A stretch of DNA of 13,143 bases from Gammaproteobacteria bacterium (GTDB taxonomy: Bacteria > Pseudomonadota > Gammaproteobacteria > J044). The position numbers and the translations under genes are program-made. The notes beneath the pieces are model-generated. The model was not told the origin of the DNA and did not search any database. It saw nothing but the letters and a program-made list of their open reading frames with translations. Location: assembly GCA_026995955.1 (NCBI GenBank), contig JALWNJ010000282.1, forward strand, positions 1 through 13,143. Reading direction: 5' to 3'. Below are positions 1-7,908 of the stretch, piece by piece (position 1 is the first letter of the stretch; every line of letters starts with the position of its first letter).

Positions 1-718
1 GCTCCCTGCCGATCTGGCGCACCGCCACGCCATCGGCGAACAGGCCGACCTCGCGCAGGATCACGCGGCGGCCCTTGTCCAGCGCGGCCCTGAGGCAGGC
101 CGCATCCTCCGGTTCCACGCCGACGATGCGGATCTCGGGTCGCAGTTCCTTGAGGTAGACGGCGATGCCGGCGATCAGACCGCCACCGCCGACCGGCACG
201 AACACCGCGTCCACCGGCCCCGGATGCTGGCGCACCAGCTCCATGCCCACCGTGCCCTGGCCGGCGATGACATGCGGATCGTCGTAGGGATGGATGAAGA
301 CCAGGCCCTTCTCCTCGGCCAGCCGCTGCGCGTGCTCGCCGGCCTCGTCGTAGGTGTCGCCGTGCAGCACCACGCGGCCTCCCAGGGTGCGCACGGCCTC
401 CACCTTGATGCTGGGCGTGGTGCGCGGCATGACGATGGTGGCCTTCACCCCCAGTCGACTGGCGGCGAGCGCCACGCCCTGGGCATGGTTGCCGGCGGAG
501 GCGCAGATCACGCCGCGGGCGCGCTGTGCCTCGTCGAGCTGGGCGATGCGGTTGTAGGCGCCGCGCAGCTTGAAGCTGAACACGGGCTGCAGGTCCTCGC
601 GCTTGAGCAGCAGCCGGTTGTCGAGCCGGCGGCTCAGCGCGGGGGCCTCCTGCAACGGGGTTTCCCGCGCCACCTCGTAGACGCGCGCGGTGAGGATGCG
701 CTTGCAGTATTCTCTCAT
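1..718 (-). CDS. ilvA: Threonine ammonia-lyase (threonine deaminase), biosynthetic, N-terminal part
   Basis: PLP enzyme that deaminates threonine to 2-oxobutanoate, the first committed step to isoleucine, in the cytoplasm. The visible 239 codons read MREYCKRILTARVYEVA, then the PLP-lysine motif SFKLRGA (Lys50), SAGNHAQG (about 74-81), the TTPSIKVEAVR segment and the glycine loop VPVGGGGLIAG that holds the PLP phosphate. Biosynthetic IlvA is about 500 residues with C-terminal ACT-like regulatory domains; that half lies beyond the left edge, so isoleucine feedback control cannot be judged here, and a shorter catabolic-type enzyme is not excluded. The ATG at 718 begins the usual IlvA N-terminus. 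There is no Shine-Dalgarno sequence before it, and a TGCTAATCT extended -10 lies just upstream. The gene is divergent from rpiA, an arrangement also known in pseudomonads. Confidence 0.96.
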   Translation of the reverse strand, partial: MREYCKRILTARVYEVARETPLQEAPALSRRLDNRLLLKREDLQPVFSFKLRGAYNRIAQLDEAQRARGVICASAGNHAQGVALAASRLGVKATIVMPRTTPSIKVEAVRTLGGRVVLHGDTYDEAGEHAQRLAEEKGLVFIHPYDDPHVIAGQGTVGMELVRQHPGPVDAVFVPVGGGGLIAGIAVYLKELRPEIRIVGVEPEDAACLRAALDKGRRVILREVGLFADGVAVRQIGRE

Positions 719-724
719 GCGGCA

Positions 725-733
725 AGATTAGCA
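725..733 (-). promoter_or_regulatory. Candidate extended -10 promoter of ilvA, predicting a leaderless mRNA
   Basis: On the minus strand TGCTAATCT matches the extended -10 form TGnTAnnnT. Counting from its last T as -7 puts +1 on the A of the ilvA ATG at 718. No clear -35 is seen at normal spacing; a TTGCCA at 761-756 is about 25 bases away, which is too far. There is no Shine-Dalgarno sequence, so a leaderless transcript is plausible. Position-based inference only. Confidence 0.35.
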
Positions 734-813
734 GCCCGGCGGCTGCGGCCGCCAGTGGCAAGGGCGATTTCCGGCCCCCGAATGGCGGGATCCTGTGCCG
801 AACCGGGCGGAAA

Positions 814-842
814 CTGACCTGAACTGCCAGTTGCGCTATCAT
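814..842 (+). promoter_or_regulatory. Candidate sigma70 promoter of rpiA
   Basis: CTGACC at 814-819, a 17-base spacer and TATCAT at 837-842 give a good sigma70 match, with +1 expected near 849, about 27 bases before the rpiA ATG. The -10 region TTGCGCTATCAT is nearly identical (11/12) to TTGCGGTATCAT upstream of rpe at 2079-2090. Confidence 0.5.
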
Positions 843-875
843 CGCGCGCTGATCAAGCGCATTCGAGGACCAGAG

Positions 876-1532
876 ATGACACCCGACGAAATGAAGCGCG
901 CCGCGGCCGAGGCGGCGATCGAATACGTCGAGCCGGGCATGGTGGTGGGCATCGGCACCGGCTCCACCGCCAATCACTTCATCGACCTGCTGGCCGGCAT
1001 CAAGGGCAAGATCGACGGCACCGTGGCCAGCTCCGAGGCCAGCGCCGAGCGCCTGCGCGGGCACGGCATCCCGGTGCTGGACCTGAACGAGGTCGGCGAG
1101 CTGCCGCTCTATGTGGACGGCGCCGACGAGTCCAACAAGTACCTGCACCTGATCAAGGGCGGCGGCGGCGCGCTGACGCGCGAGAAGATCGTCGCCGGCG
1201 CCAGCGAGAAGTTCGTTTGCATCGCCGACCAGTCCAAGCTGGTGGACGTGCTCGGCGCCTTCCCGCTGCCCATCGAGGTGATCCCGATGGCGCGCAGCCT
1301 GGTGGCGCGCAGGATGGTGGCGCTGGGCGGCAAGCCGGTGCTGCGCGAGGGCTTCGTCACCGACAACGGCAACATCATCCTCGACGTGCACAACCTCGAG
1401 ATCATGGAGCCGGTGAAGATGGAGACCGAGATCAACCAGATCCCGGGCGTGGTCACGGTGGGCATCTTCGCCATCCGGCCGGCCGACGTGCTCATCCTCG
1501 GCTGCGAGGATGGCGTCAAGACCCTGACCTGA
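876..1532 (+). CDS. rpiA: Ribose-5-phosphate isomerase A
   Basis: Interconverts ribose 5-phosphate and ribulose 5-phosphate in the cytosolic non-oxidative pentose phosphate pathway; its product feeds PRPP and hence TrpD further downstream. The 218-residue protein has the family's normal length (about 219) and its motifs in register with the E. coli enzyme: the phosphate-binding GIGTGSTA (25-32), YVDGADE with Asp81 and Asp84, [11 protein letters not shown] with Lys94 and the catalytic base Glu103, and the C-terminal GVVTVG. The frame is open upstream to 795, but [10 protein letters not shown] at 876 matches known N-termini and follows GAGGA at 865-869 with 6 bases spacing, so 876 is the start. 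A CopD-family gene follows after 34 bases and is probably co-transcribed. Confidence 0.97.
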   Translation: MTPDEMKRAAAEAAIEYVEPGMVVGIGTGSTANHFIDLLAGIKGKIDGTVASSEASAERLRGHGIPVLDLNEVGELPLYVDGADESNKYLHLIKGGGGALTREKIVAGASEKFVCIADQSKLVDVLGAFPLPIEVIPMARSLVARRMVALGGKPVLREGFVTDNGNIILDVHNLEIMEPVKMETEINQIPGVVTVGIFAIRPADVLILGCEDGVKTLT

Positions 1533-1566
1533 ACCCGGCCCGGCCGGCACACGAGGAGAGAAAGCC

Positions 1567-2034
1567 ATGTCCATCGCACTCGGTCTGCATGTCCTGTCCG
1601 TCGTTGTCTGGGTCGGCGGCATGTTCTTCGCCTACCTGTGCCTGCGCCCGGCCGCGGTCGAGGTGCTGGAGCCGCCGCTGCGCCTGCAGCTGTGGGTGGC
1701 CGTGTTCCGCCGCTTCTTCCCCTTCGTGTGGGCGGCGGTAATCCTGATCCTGGGTGCCGGCTACTGGATGTTCTTCGCCCGTTTCGGTGGTTTCGAGAAC
1801 CCGAACATGCCGCTCTACATCCACATCATGCAAGGGCTGGGCATCGTCATGGTACTCATCTTCATGCATGTCTTCTTCGCCCCCTACCGGCGCCTGCGCC
1901 GCGCCGTGGAGGCCGCCGACTGGCCGGCCGGCGGCAAGGCGCTGGCCCAGATCCGCATGCTGGTGGGGCTCAACACCACCATCGGCCTGGTGGTGGTGGC
2001 GATCGCCAGCGGCGGGCGTTACCTCATCCACTGA
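1567..2034 (+). CDS. CopD-family small integral membrane protein
   Basis: A 155-residue, mostly hydrophobic protein with four likely membrane segments at about 7-26, 50-70, 83-105 and 133-149. The start [16 protein letters not shown]...LRP is the signature of the CopD/YcnJ-like family (copper resistance protein D domain), with His8 in helix 1; His86, His101 and the terminal His155 are also notable. CopD proteins are linked to copper uptake, and related four-helix proteins such as HemJ bind haem. Which applies here cannot be told from sequence, because there is no CopC or other copper gene beside it. The start is clear, with GAGGAGAG at 1553-1560 six bases before ATG. It sits 34 bases after rpiA. 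The family call is fairly sure; the substrate is unknown. Confidence 0.8.
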   Translation: MSIALGLHVLSVVVWVGGMFFAYLCLRPAAVEVLEPPLRLQLWVAVFRRFFPFVWAAVILILGAGYWMFFARFGGFENPNMPLYIHIMQGLGIVMVLIFMHVFFAPYRRLRRAVEAADWPAGGKALAQIRMLVGLNTTIGLVVVAIASGGRYLIH

Positions 2035-2043
2035 TCCCGGCCG

Positions 2044-2078
2044 CCGCGGCCCGTCCGTCTCCGGCAGGCGGGCCGCGG
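2044..2078. terminator. GC-rich hairpin between the CopD-family gene and rpe
   Basis: CCGCGGCCCG (2044-2053) and CGGGCCGCGG (2069-2078) form a perfect 10-bp inverted repeat around a 15-base loop, 9 bases after the upstream stop codon. There is no T-tract after it, so it is not a standard intrinsic terminator. It could slow or stop readthrough or protect an mRNA 3' end, and it occupies the place where the -35 of the rpe promoter would be. Confidence 0.45.
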
Positions 2079-2090
2079 TTGCGGTATCAT
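2079..2090 (+). promoter_or_regulatory. Candidate -10 region of the rpe promoter
   Basis: TTGCGGTATCAT contains a TATCAT -10 hexamer (2085-2090) and repeats the rpiA promoter motif with one difference. The -35 position falls in the preceding hairpin and shows no good hexamer. The expected +1 is near 2097. Confidence 0.3.
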
Positions 2091-2131
2091 TCGCCGTTTC
2101 CCGTTTTCGCAGTTCGACGAGAGGTCCTGTC

Positions 2132-2827
2132 ATGGCCAAGCAAGAGTACAAGATTGCCCCGTCCATCCTGTCCGCCGACTTCGCGCGCCTGGGCGAGGAA
2201 GTGGACAATGTCATCAAGTCCGGCGCCGACATCGTGCACTTCGATGTCATGGACAACCACTACGTGCCCAACCTGACCATCGGTCCGCTGGTCTGCGAGG
2301 CGCTGCGCAAGCATGGCGTCGAGGCCCCCATCGACGTGCACCTGATGGTCAAGCCGGTGGATCGCATCATCCCCGACTTCGCCAAGGCCGGGGCCAGCTA
2401 CATCACCTTCCACCCCGAGGCCTCCGAGCACATCGACCGCACCCTGCAGCTGATCCGCAACGAGGGTTGCAAGGCCGGTCTGGTGTTCAACCCGGCCACC
2501 CCGCTGGACTATCTCGACTACGTGCTCGACAAGCTGGACATGATCCTCATCATGTCGGTCAACCCCGGCTTCGGGGGGCAGAGCTTCATTCCCAGCGCGC
2601 TGCAGAAGCTGCGCCAGGCACGCAAGATCATCGACGACTCCGGGCTCGACATCCGCCTCGAGATCGACGGCGGGGTGAAGGTGGACAACATCCGCGAGAT
2701 CGCCGAGGCCGGTGCCGACACCTTCGTGGCCGGTTCCGCCGTGTTCGGCGCCCGCAAGGCCGAGGATCCGAACGACTACGACAGCGTCATCCGGGCCTTC
2801 CGCGACGAACTGGCCAAGGCGGGCTGA
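2132..2827 (+). CDS. rpe: Ribulose-phosphate 3-epimerase
   Basis: Interconverts ribulose 5-phosphate and xylulose 5-phosphate in the pentose phosphate pathway, and in the Calvin cycle where one exists. The 231-residue TIM barrel begins [16 protein letters not shown]. It carries the metal and catalytic residues His36 and Asp38 (in [13 protein letters not shown]), His70 (DVHLMV) and Asp179 (EIDGGV), plus the phosphate loop [11 protein letters not shown] (142-152) and VAGSAVF. It is very close to E. coli Rpe over its length. The ATG at 2132 follows AGAGG at 2120-2124 with 7 bases spacing; the frame stays open far upstream inside the previous gene, but that part is a shadow. The gph start codon lies 2 bases after the stop, so the two are translated together. 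Confidence 0.98.
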   Translation: MAKQEYKIAPSILSADFARLGEEVDNVIKSGADIVHFDVMDNHYVPNLTIGPLVCEALRKHGVEAPIDVHLMVKPVDRIIPDFAKAGASYITFHPEASEHIDRTLQLIRNEGCKAGLVFNPATPLDYLDYVLDKLDMILIMSVNPGFGGQSFIPSALQKLRQARKIIDDSGLDIRLEIDGGVKVDNIREIAEAGADTFVAGSAVFGARKAEDPNDYDSVIRAFRDELAKAG

Positions 2828-2829
2828 GC

Positions 2830-3522
2830 ATGGCCCTGGCGCGCCCGGAGATGGTGCTGATCGACGTGGACGGCACGCTGGTGGACAGCGTGCCGGACCT
2901 TGCCTACTGCGTCGACGAGATGATGGATCGCATCGGCCTGCCGCGGCGCGGCGAGCAGGCGGTGCGCCAGTGGGTCGGCAACGGGGTCGAGCGCCTGGTG
3001 CGCCGCGCACTCGCCAACAGCCTCGACGGCGAACCGGACGAGGCGCTGTTCCAGCGCGCCTACCCGGTATTCCTCGAGCTGTACGCCGAGAACACCAGCA
3101 AGCGCAGCCGGCTCTATCCCGGTGTGGTCGAGGGGCTGGACTTCCTGCAGGGGGCAGGCTATCGCCTCGGCTGCGTCACCAACAAGGCCGAGCAGTTCAC
3201 CCTGCCGCTTTTGCGCGATCTCGGCATCCTCGACCGCTTCGAGATCGTGGTCAGCGGCGATACGCTGCCGAAGAAGAAGCCGGACCCGCTGCCACTGCTG
3301 CACGCCGCCGAGCAGCTCGGCGCCCGTCCCGAGGCCTCGCTGATGATTGGTGACTCGCAGAGCGATGTGAAGGCCGCGCGCGCCGCCGGCTTTGCCATTG
3401 TCTGCATGAGCTACGGCTACAACCACGGCGAGGACATCCGCGACTACCACCCCGATGCGGTGATCGACTCCATGGCCGAGCTGCAGGGCTTGCTTCCCGG
3501 GGCCGCGAACGGTCAGAATTGA
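2830..3522 (+). CDS. gph: Phosphoglycolate phosphatase (HAD superfamily)
   Basis: Hydrolyses 2-phosphoglycolate, formed by DNA end repair and by the oxygenase reaction of Rubisco. The 230-residue HAD protein has motif I as DVDGTLVDS (nucleophile Asp12, acid Asp14), motif II Thr117 in CVTNK, motif III Lys150 in KKKPDP, and motif IV GDSQSD with Asp175 and Asp179. The helical cap between motifs I and II has the size expected for Gph. It starts 2 bases after rpe, the same rpe-gph-trpE order known in pseudomonads. Gph is the best fit; other small-molecule HAD phosphatases are similar, so substrate identity rests partly on the rpe-gph pairing. Confidence 0.9.
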   Translation: MALARPEMVLIDVDGTLVDSVPDLAYCVDEMMDRIGLPRRGEQAVRQWVGNGVERLVRRALANSLDGEPDEALFQRAYPVFLELYAENTSKRSRLYPGVVEGLDFLQGAGYRLGCVTNKAEQFTLPLLRDLGILDRFEIVVSGDTLPKKKPDPLPLLHAAEQLGARPEASLMIGDSQSDVKAARAAGFAIVCMSYGYNHGEDIRDYHPDAVIDSMAELQGLLPGAANGQN

Positions 3523-3633
3523 GCCCATGACGCTGCACATCCGAAACGGCAGGGAACAGCACGACACGCGATGGTGAGGCCCGCGCGTGCATCTCCCCCG
3601 TGCCTTTCCATTCCCTGCAACCGGATGTGAACC
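3523..3633 (+). promoter_or_regulatory. gph-trpE leader region with a possible trp leader ORF and competing hairpins
   Basis: A 111-base gap separates gph from trpE, the only sizeable break in the run. It holds a 16-codon ORF (3527-3577, MTLHIRNGREQHDTRW) whose last sense codon is TGG, directly before TGA. Inverted repeats are present: GCAGGGAA (3549-3556) with TTCCCTGC (3611-3618), and CACGCG (3565-3570) with CGCGTG (3584-3589). GCACG (3559-3563) can pair with CGTGC at either 3586-3590 or 3599-3603. Competing pairings before trpE resemble an attenuator. Against this, the ORF has only one Trp codon and weak translation signals, and no T-tract terminator is visible. A second short ORF (3571-3630) has no Trp codon. 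Confidence 0.3.
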
Positions 3634-5115
3634 ATGAACGACAAGCCTACTGATTCCGCCACGGCTGCACCCGAGCCGCTGATTCCCCGGGTCCGCGAGG
3701 TGCTGGCCGATCTCGACACCCCGCTCTCCACCTATGTGAAGCTGGCCCGCGGGCCGAACTCGTACCTGTTCGAGTCGGTACAGGGCGGCGAGAAGTGGGG
3801 CCGCTACTCCATCATCGGCCTGCCCTGCCGGCGCCACCTCGAGGTACGCGGCCGGCGCGTTGAGCTGTTCGAGGACGGCAGCCTGGTCGAGGCGCACGAG
3901 GTGGATGATCCGCTGGCCTGGATCCGCGACTTCCAGGCCCGCTTCCGGGTCAGCGAACAGCCCGACCTGCCGCGCTTCTCCGGCGGTCTGGTGGGCTACT
4001 TCGGCTACGAGACCATCCACTACATCGAGCCCAGGCTGGCGATCGAAAAGCCCGATCCGCTCGGCACGCCGGACATCCTGCTGATGGTGTCCGAGGAGCT
4101 GGTGGTGTTCGACAACCTGCGCGGACGCCTGTACCTGGTGGTGCATGCGCGGCCCGGCCAGGAGGACGAGGCCGAGGCACGGCTCGACGAGCTGGAGGCA
4201 CGGCTGGCGGCGCCGGTGTCGCTGCCCGAGGCCGAGATCAGCGAGGATGCCGCCACCGAGGCCGATTTCGTCTCCGGGTTCACCGAGGCGGGCTTCAAGG
4301 CGGCGGTCGAGCGCGCGCGCGAGTACATCGTCGAGGGCGACATCATGCAGGTGGTGCTGTCGCAGCGCCTCGGCATCCCGCTCCGTGCCCGCCCGCTGGA
4401 CCTGTACCGTGCCCTGCGCAGTCTCAATCCCTCGCCCTATCTCTACTTCATGGACCTGGGCGGGTTCCAGATCGTCGGCTCCTCGCCCGAGATCCTGGTA
4501 CGATTGGAGGACGGCGAGGTGACGGTGCGGCCCATCGCCGGCACCCGCCGCCGCGGCTACACCGAGGACGAGGACCGGGCCCTGGAGGCCGAGCTGCTGG
4601 CCGATCCCAAGGAGCTGGCCGAACACCTGATGCTCATCGACCTGGGCCGCAACGATGTCGGCCGGGTGGCCGAGATCGGCTCGGTGCGGCTCACCGAGCG
4701 CATGGTGGTGGAGCGCTATTCGCATGTCATGCACATCGTCTCCAATGTCAGCGGCCGGCTGCGCCCGGGGCTGGACGCCTACGATGTCCTGCGCGCCACC
4801 TTCCCGGCCGGCACCGTGAGCGGGGCGCCCAAGATCCGCGCCATGGAGATCATCGCCGAGCTGGAGCCGGTCAAGCGCGGCATCTACTCCGGCGCCGTCG
4901 GCTACATCGCCTGGAACGGCAACATGGACACCGCCATCGCCATCCGCACCGCGGTGCTCAAGGACGGCCGGCTCAACATCCAGGCCGGCGCCGGCATCGT
5001 CTACGACTCGAAGCCCGAGCTGGAGTGGAAGGAGACCATGAACAAGGCCCGCGCCGTGTTCCGTGCCGCCGAACTGGCCGAGCGCGGCCTGCGCCTGGTG
5101 GGGGATGCGTCATGA
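3634..5115 (+). CDS. trpE: Anthranilate synthase component I
   Basis: With TrpG it converts chorismate and glutamine-derived ammonia to anthranilate, the first step of tryptophan synthesis. The 493 residues have the normal length and order. The N-terminal regulatory part includes YLFES (44-48) and RYSIIG (57-62), corresponding to the LLES-type elements of the tryptophan feedback site. The C-terminal chorismate-binding domain has [56 protein letters not shown] and [21 protein letters not shown]. The aminodeoxychorismate synthase PabB is related, but the full N-terminal domain and the trpGDC neighbours settle the call. Its ATG has only a weak GGAT upstream (3623-3626). The stop overlaps the trpG start by 4 bases (ATGA), implying coupled translation of the two subunits. 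Confidence 0.98.
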   Translation: MNDKPTDSATAAPEPLIPRVREVLADLDTPLSTYVKLARGPNSYLFESVQGGEKWGRYSIIGLPCRRHLEVRGRRVELFEDGSLVEAHEVDDPLAWIRDFQARFRVSEQPDLPRFSGGLVGYFGYETIHYIEPRLAIEKPDPLGTPDILLMVSEELVVFDNLRGRLYLVVHARPGQEDEAEARLDELEARLAAPVSLPEAEISEDAATEADFVSGFTEAGFKAAVERAREYIVEGDIMQVVLSQRLGIPLRARPLDLYRALRSLNPSPYLYFMDLGGFQIVGSSPEILVRLEDGEVTVRPIAGTRRRGYTEDEDRALEAELLADPKELAEHLMLIDLGRNDVGRVAEIGSVRLTERMVVERYSHVMHIVSNVSGRLRPGLDAYDVLRATFPAGTVSGAPKIRAMEIIAELEPVKRGIYSGAVGYIAWNGNMDTAIAIRTAVLKDGRLNIQAGAGIVYDSKPELEWKETMNKARAVFRAAELAERGLRLVGDAS

Positions 5116-5726
5116 TCCTGATGATCGACAACTACGACTCCTTCACCTTCAACCTGGTGCAGTACCTGGGTGAACTGGGTGCCGAGGTGGTGGTGCGCCG
5201 CAACGACGAGATCGACATCGCCGGCATCGAGGCCCTGGCGCCGGAGCGCATCATGATCTCCCCCGGCCCCTGCACGCCGAACGAGGCCGGCATCTCGCTC
5301 GAGGCCATCCGCCACTTCGCCGGACGGGTGCCGATCCTCGGCGTCTGTCTCGGCCACCAGAGCATCGGCCAGGCCTTCGGCGGGCGCATCGTGCATGCGA
5401 AGGAGATCATGCACGGCAAGACCTCGCCCATCAAGCACCTGGGGCAGGGCGTGTTCCGCGGGCTGGACAACCCCTTTACCGCCACCCGCTATCATTCGCT
5501 GGTGATCGAGCGCGACAGCCTGCCCGAGTGCCTCAAGATCACCGCCTGGACCGAGGACGAGCGCGGCGACATCGACGAGATCATGGGCGTGCGCCATCGC
5601 GAGCTGCCGGTGGAGGGGGTGCAGTTCCACCCCGAGTCCATCCTCACCGAGCACGGCCACGACCTGCTGCGCAACTTTCTCGAGACGCCGGTGCCGCAAC
5701 CCGCGGCAAGGGAGGACAGCACATGA
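5112..5726 (+). CDS. trpG: Anthranilate synthase component II (glutamine amidotransferase)
   Basis: Class I glutamine amidotransferase that supplies ammonia to TrpE. The 204-residue protein begins [23 protein letters not shown] and has the oxyanion region [12 protein letters not shown], the nucleophile Cys79 in GVCLGHQS, and His173 and Glu175 in VQFHPES, which complete the triad. KTSPIKH and TRYHSL are also typical. Stand-alone TrpG of this kind is closely related to PabA, and in many bacteria one protein serves both anthranilate and p-aminobenzoate synthesis; folate genes further along the run make that plausible here (inference). It overlaps trpE and trpD by 4 bases each. Confidence 0.97.
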   Translation: MILMIDNYDSFTFNLVQYLGELGAEVVVRRNDEIDIAGIEALAPERIMISPGPCTPNEAGISLEAIRHFAGRVPILGVCLGHQSIGQAFGGRIVHAKEIMHGKTSPIKHLGQGVFRGLDNPFTATRYHSLVIERDSLPECLKITAWTEDERGDIDEIMGVRHRELPVEGVQFHPESILTEHGHDLLRNFLETPVPQPAAREDST

Positions 5727-6745
5727 TGACCATGCAGAAGGCGATCCAGACGGTGGTGGATCGCATCGACCTGACCGACGCCGAGATGACGCAGGTGATG
5801 GAACTGATCATGACCGGCGAGGCCACCCCGGCGCAGATCGGCGGTTTCCTCATCGGCCTGCGCATGAAGGGCGAGACGGTGGAGGAGGTGGCCGCGGCCG
5901 CCGCCGTGATGCGCGATCTGGCGACCCGCGTCGAGGTGGCCGACCGCGAGCACTTGGTGGACATCGTCGGTACCGGCGGCGATGGCATGAAGACCTTCAA
6001 TGTCTCCACCACCAGCTGTTTCGTGCTGGCCGCCGCCGGCGGCCGCGTGGCCAAGCACGGCAACCGCTCCGTCTCCAGCGCCTCCGGCAGCGCCGATGTG
6101 CTCGAGGCGGCCGGCGTGCGCCTCGACCTGGGGCCGGAGCAGGTGGCGCGCTGCATCGAGGAGGTGGGCGTGGGCTTCATGTTCGCGCCCATGCACCATG
6201 CCGCCATGAAGCACGCCATCGGCCCGCGCCGCGAGATGGGGGTGCGCACCCTCTTCAATGTGCTGGGGCCGCTCACCAACCCGGCCGGGGCGCCCAACCA
6301 GCTGCTCGGCGTGTTCTCCGATCACTGGGTACGGCCGCTGGCCGAGGCCCTGCAGCGCCTCGGCAGCCGCCATGTGATGGTGGTGCACAGCGAGGACGGC
6401 ATGGACGAGATCAGCATTGCCGCGCCCACCCGGGTGGCCGAGCTGAAGGACGGCGCGATCCGCGAATACACCATCGCCCCCGAGGACTTCGGGCTGGAGT
6501 GCGGCCGCATCGAGGACATCCGCGTCGAGGATGCCGAGCAGAGCCTGCGCATGATGCTGCAGGTGCTCGACGGCGTTCCCGGCCCGGCGCGCGACATCGT
6601 GCAGCTCAATGCCGGGGCCGCCATCTACATCGGTGGCCTGGCGCCCGACCTGGCCGCTGGCGTGGCCCGCGCCGGCGAGGTGATCGACGCCGGCGCGGCG
6701 CGGGCAAAGCTCGATGCGCTGGTCGAACTGAGCCGGCGGCTGTGA
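5723..6745 (+). CDS. trpD: Anthranilate phosphoribosyltransferase
   Basis: Transfers the phosphoribosyl group of PRPP to anthranilate, the second committed tryptophan step. The 340-residue protein has the family's usual length and motifs: the PRPP loop [14 protein letters not shown] (83-96), [22 protein letters not shown] starting at Lys111, the metal-binding pair in EDGMDE, and [16 protein letters not shown]. Starts at 5723, 5726 and 5732 are all in frame. I chose 5723 because it forms an ATGA overlap with the trpG stop and lies 6 bases after GGGAGGA (5710-5716); 5726 is nearly as good. The stop overlaps the GTG start of trpC. Unlike the enteric fused TrpGD, trpG and trpD are separate here. 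Confidence 0.97.
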   Translation: MMTMQKAIQTVVDRIDLTDAEMTQVMELIMTGEATPAQIGGFLIGLRMKGETVEEVAAAAAVMRDLATRVEVADREHLVDIVGTGGDGMKTFNVSTTSCFVLAAAGGRVAKHGNRSVSSASGSADVLEAAGVRLDLGPEQVARCIEEVGVGFMFAPMHHAAMKHAIGPRREMGVRTLFNVLGPLTNPAGAPNQLLGVFSDHWVRPLAEALQRLGSRHVMVVHSEDGMDEISIAAPTRVAELKDGAIREYTIAPEDFGLECGRIEDIRVEDAEQSLRMMLQVLDGVPGPARDIVQLNAGAAIYIGGLAPDLAAGVARAGEVIDAGAARAKLDALVELSRRL

Positions 6746-7548
6746 GCAACCCACCCGACATCCTGCGTCGCATCCTCGAGCGCAAGGCCGAGGAGGTCGC
6801 CGAGCGCAGCCGCAGCCTGCCGCTGGCCGAGCTGGAGGCCCGCGCCGCCGAGGCCTCTCCGCCGCGCGGCTTTGCGCGTGCGATGCAGGCGCGGGTGGCC
6901 GCGGGCCGTCCGGCGGTCATCGCCGAGGTGAAGAAGGCCTCGCCCAGCAAGGGCGTGCTGCGCGCCGACTTCGACCCCGAGGCCATCGGCCGCAGCTACG
7001 CCGAGCACGGCGCCACCTGCCTGTCGGTGCTCACCGACCGCGACTTCTTCCAGGGCCACGAGGACTACCTGGTGGCGGCCCGTGCCGCCTCCGGCCTGCC
7101 GGTGCTGCGCAAGGACTTCCTCGTCGACCCCTACCAGGTGGTCGAGGCGCGCGCCATCGGCGCCGATGCCGTGCTGCTCATCGTCGCCGCGCTGTCGGAC
7201 GCGCAGATGGCCGAGCTGATGGCGCTGGCGCATGCGCTGGGCATGGACGCGCTGGTGGAGGTGCACGATGCCGAGGAGCTGGAGCGGGCGCTGAAACTCG
7301 AGTTCCCCCTGCTTGGCATCAACAACCGCAACCTGCGTACTTTCGAGACCTCGCTCGACACCACGCTGGAACTGCTGCCGCACATCGGCGACGAGCGCCT
7401 GGTGGTCACCGAGAGCGGCATTCTTGCCCCGGAACATGTGCGGCGCATGCGCGAGCATGGCGTGCATGCCTTCCTCGTCGGCGAGGCCTTCATGCGCGCC
7501 CCGGACCCCGGCGCCGAGTTGGCGCACCTGTTCCAACCGGAGCCCTGA
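6742..7548 (+). CDS. trpC: Indole-3-glycerol-phosphate synthase
   Basis: Closes the indole ring, turning carboxyphenylamino-deoxyribulose phosphate into indole-3-glycerol phosphate. The 268-residue TIM barrel starts [14 protein letters not shown] and has [12 protein letters not shown] (Glu62, Lys64, Ser67, Lys70), LRKDF with Lys124, [16 protein letters not shown] and VTESGI, which is the full active-site set. It is monofunctional: there is no TrpF domain, so the isomerase gene must lie elsewhere. The start is GTG at 6742, overlapping the trpD stop as GTGA. No ATG lies near the expected N-terminus and there is no strong ribosome site, so translation probably depends on coupling to trpD. folB begins 2 bases after its stop. 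Confidence 0.97.
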   Translation: MSNPPDILRRILERKAEEVAERSRSLPLAELEARAAEASPPRGFARAMQARVAAGRPAVIAEVKKASPSKGVLRADFDPEAIGRSYAEHGATCLSVLTDRDFFQGHEDYLVAARAASGLPVLRKDFLVDPYQVVEARAIGADAVLLIVAALSDAQMAELMALAHALGMDALVEVHDAEELERALKLEFPLLGINNRNLRTFETSLDTTLELLPHIGDERLVVTESGILAPEHVRRMREHGVHAFLVGEAFMRAPDPGAELAHLFQPEP

Positions 7549-7550
7549 GC

Positions 7551-7907
7551 ATGGACATCGTCTACATCCGCGATCTGGAGATCGAGACCGTCATCGGCAT
7601 CTACGACTGGGAGCGGCGTATCCGTCAGACCATCCGCATCGACCTGGAAATGGGCACCGACATCCGCCGTGCCGCGGCCACCGACCGCATCGAGGACACG
7701 CTCAACTACAAGGCGGTGGCCAAGCGCATCATCGCCTTCGTCGAGGAAAGCCGCTTCGAGCTGGTGGAGACCCTGGCCGAGCGCATCGCGGAGCTGGTGA
7801 TGCAGGAGTTCGGCGTGTCCTGGCTGAGGCTCACCTTGGGCAAGCCCGGCGCGGTGCGCCGCTCGCGCGAGGTGGGCATCGTCATCGAACGCGGTGCCCG
7901 CGCCTGA
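7551..7907 (+). CDS. folB: Dihydroneopterin aldolase
   Basis: Cleaves 7,8-dihydroneopterin to 6-hydroxymethyl-dihydropterin and glycolaldehyde in folate synthesis, in the cytoplasm as an oligomer. The 118-residue protein has the usual length. It carries VIGIYDWERR with Glu21, LNYKAV with Tyr53 and LGKPGAVR with the catalytic Lys98, which sits at the same position as in E. coli FolB. It starts 2 bases after trpC, with GGAG at 7539-7542 inside the trpC end acting as ribosome site, and is followed after one base by folK, whose enzyme takes its product. Confidence 0.95.
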   Translation: MDIVYIRDLEIETVIGIYDWERRIRQTIRIDLEMGTDIRRAAATDRIEDTLNYKAVAKRIIAFVEESRFELVETLAERIAELVMQEFGVSWLRLTLGKPGAVRRSREVGIVIERGARA

Positions 7908-7908
7908 G

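Noticed and set aside
224..817. Plus-strand frame over the ilvA region
   Set aside because: Antisense shadow of ilvA, whose protein motifs are unmistakable on the minus strand.
3571..3630. Second short ORF (19 codons) in the gph-trpE gap
   Set aside because: It has no Trp codon, lacks a ribosome site and overlaps the better candidate leader ORF.
2776..4734. Long minus-strand open frame of 652 codons opposite gph and trpE
   Set aside because: It lies antisense to two clearly conserved genes, is low-complexity and His/Gly/Ala/Leu-rich, and reflects the absence of stops in GC-rich complementary frames.
5492..6754. 420-codon minus-strand frame opposite trpD and the end of trpG
   Set aside because: A shadow of trpG and trpD, with composition typical of antisense GC-rich frames and no domain.
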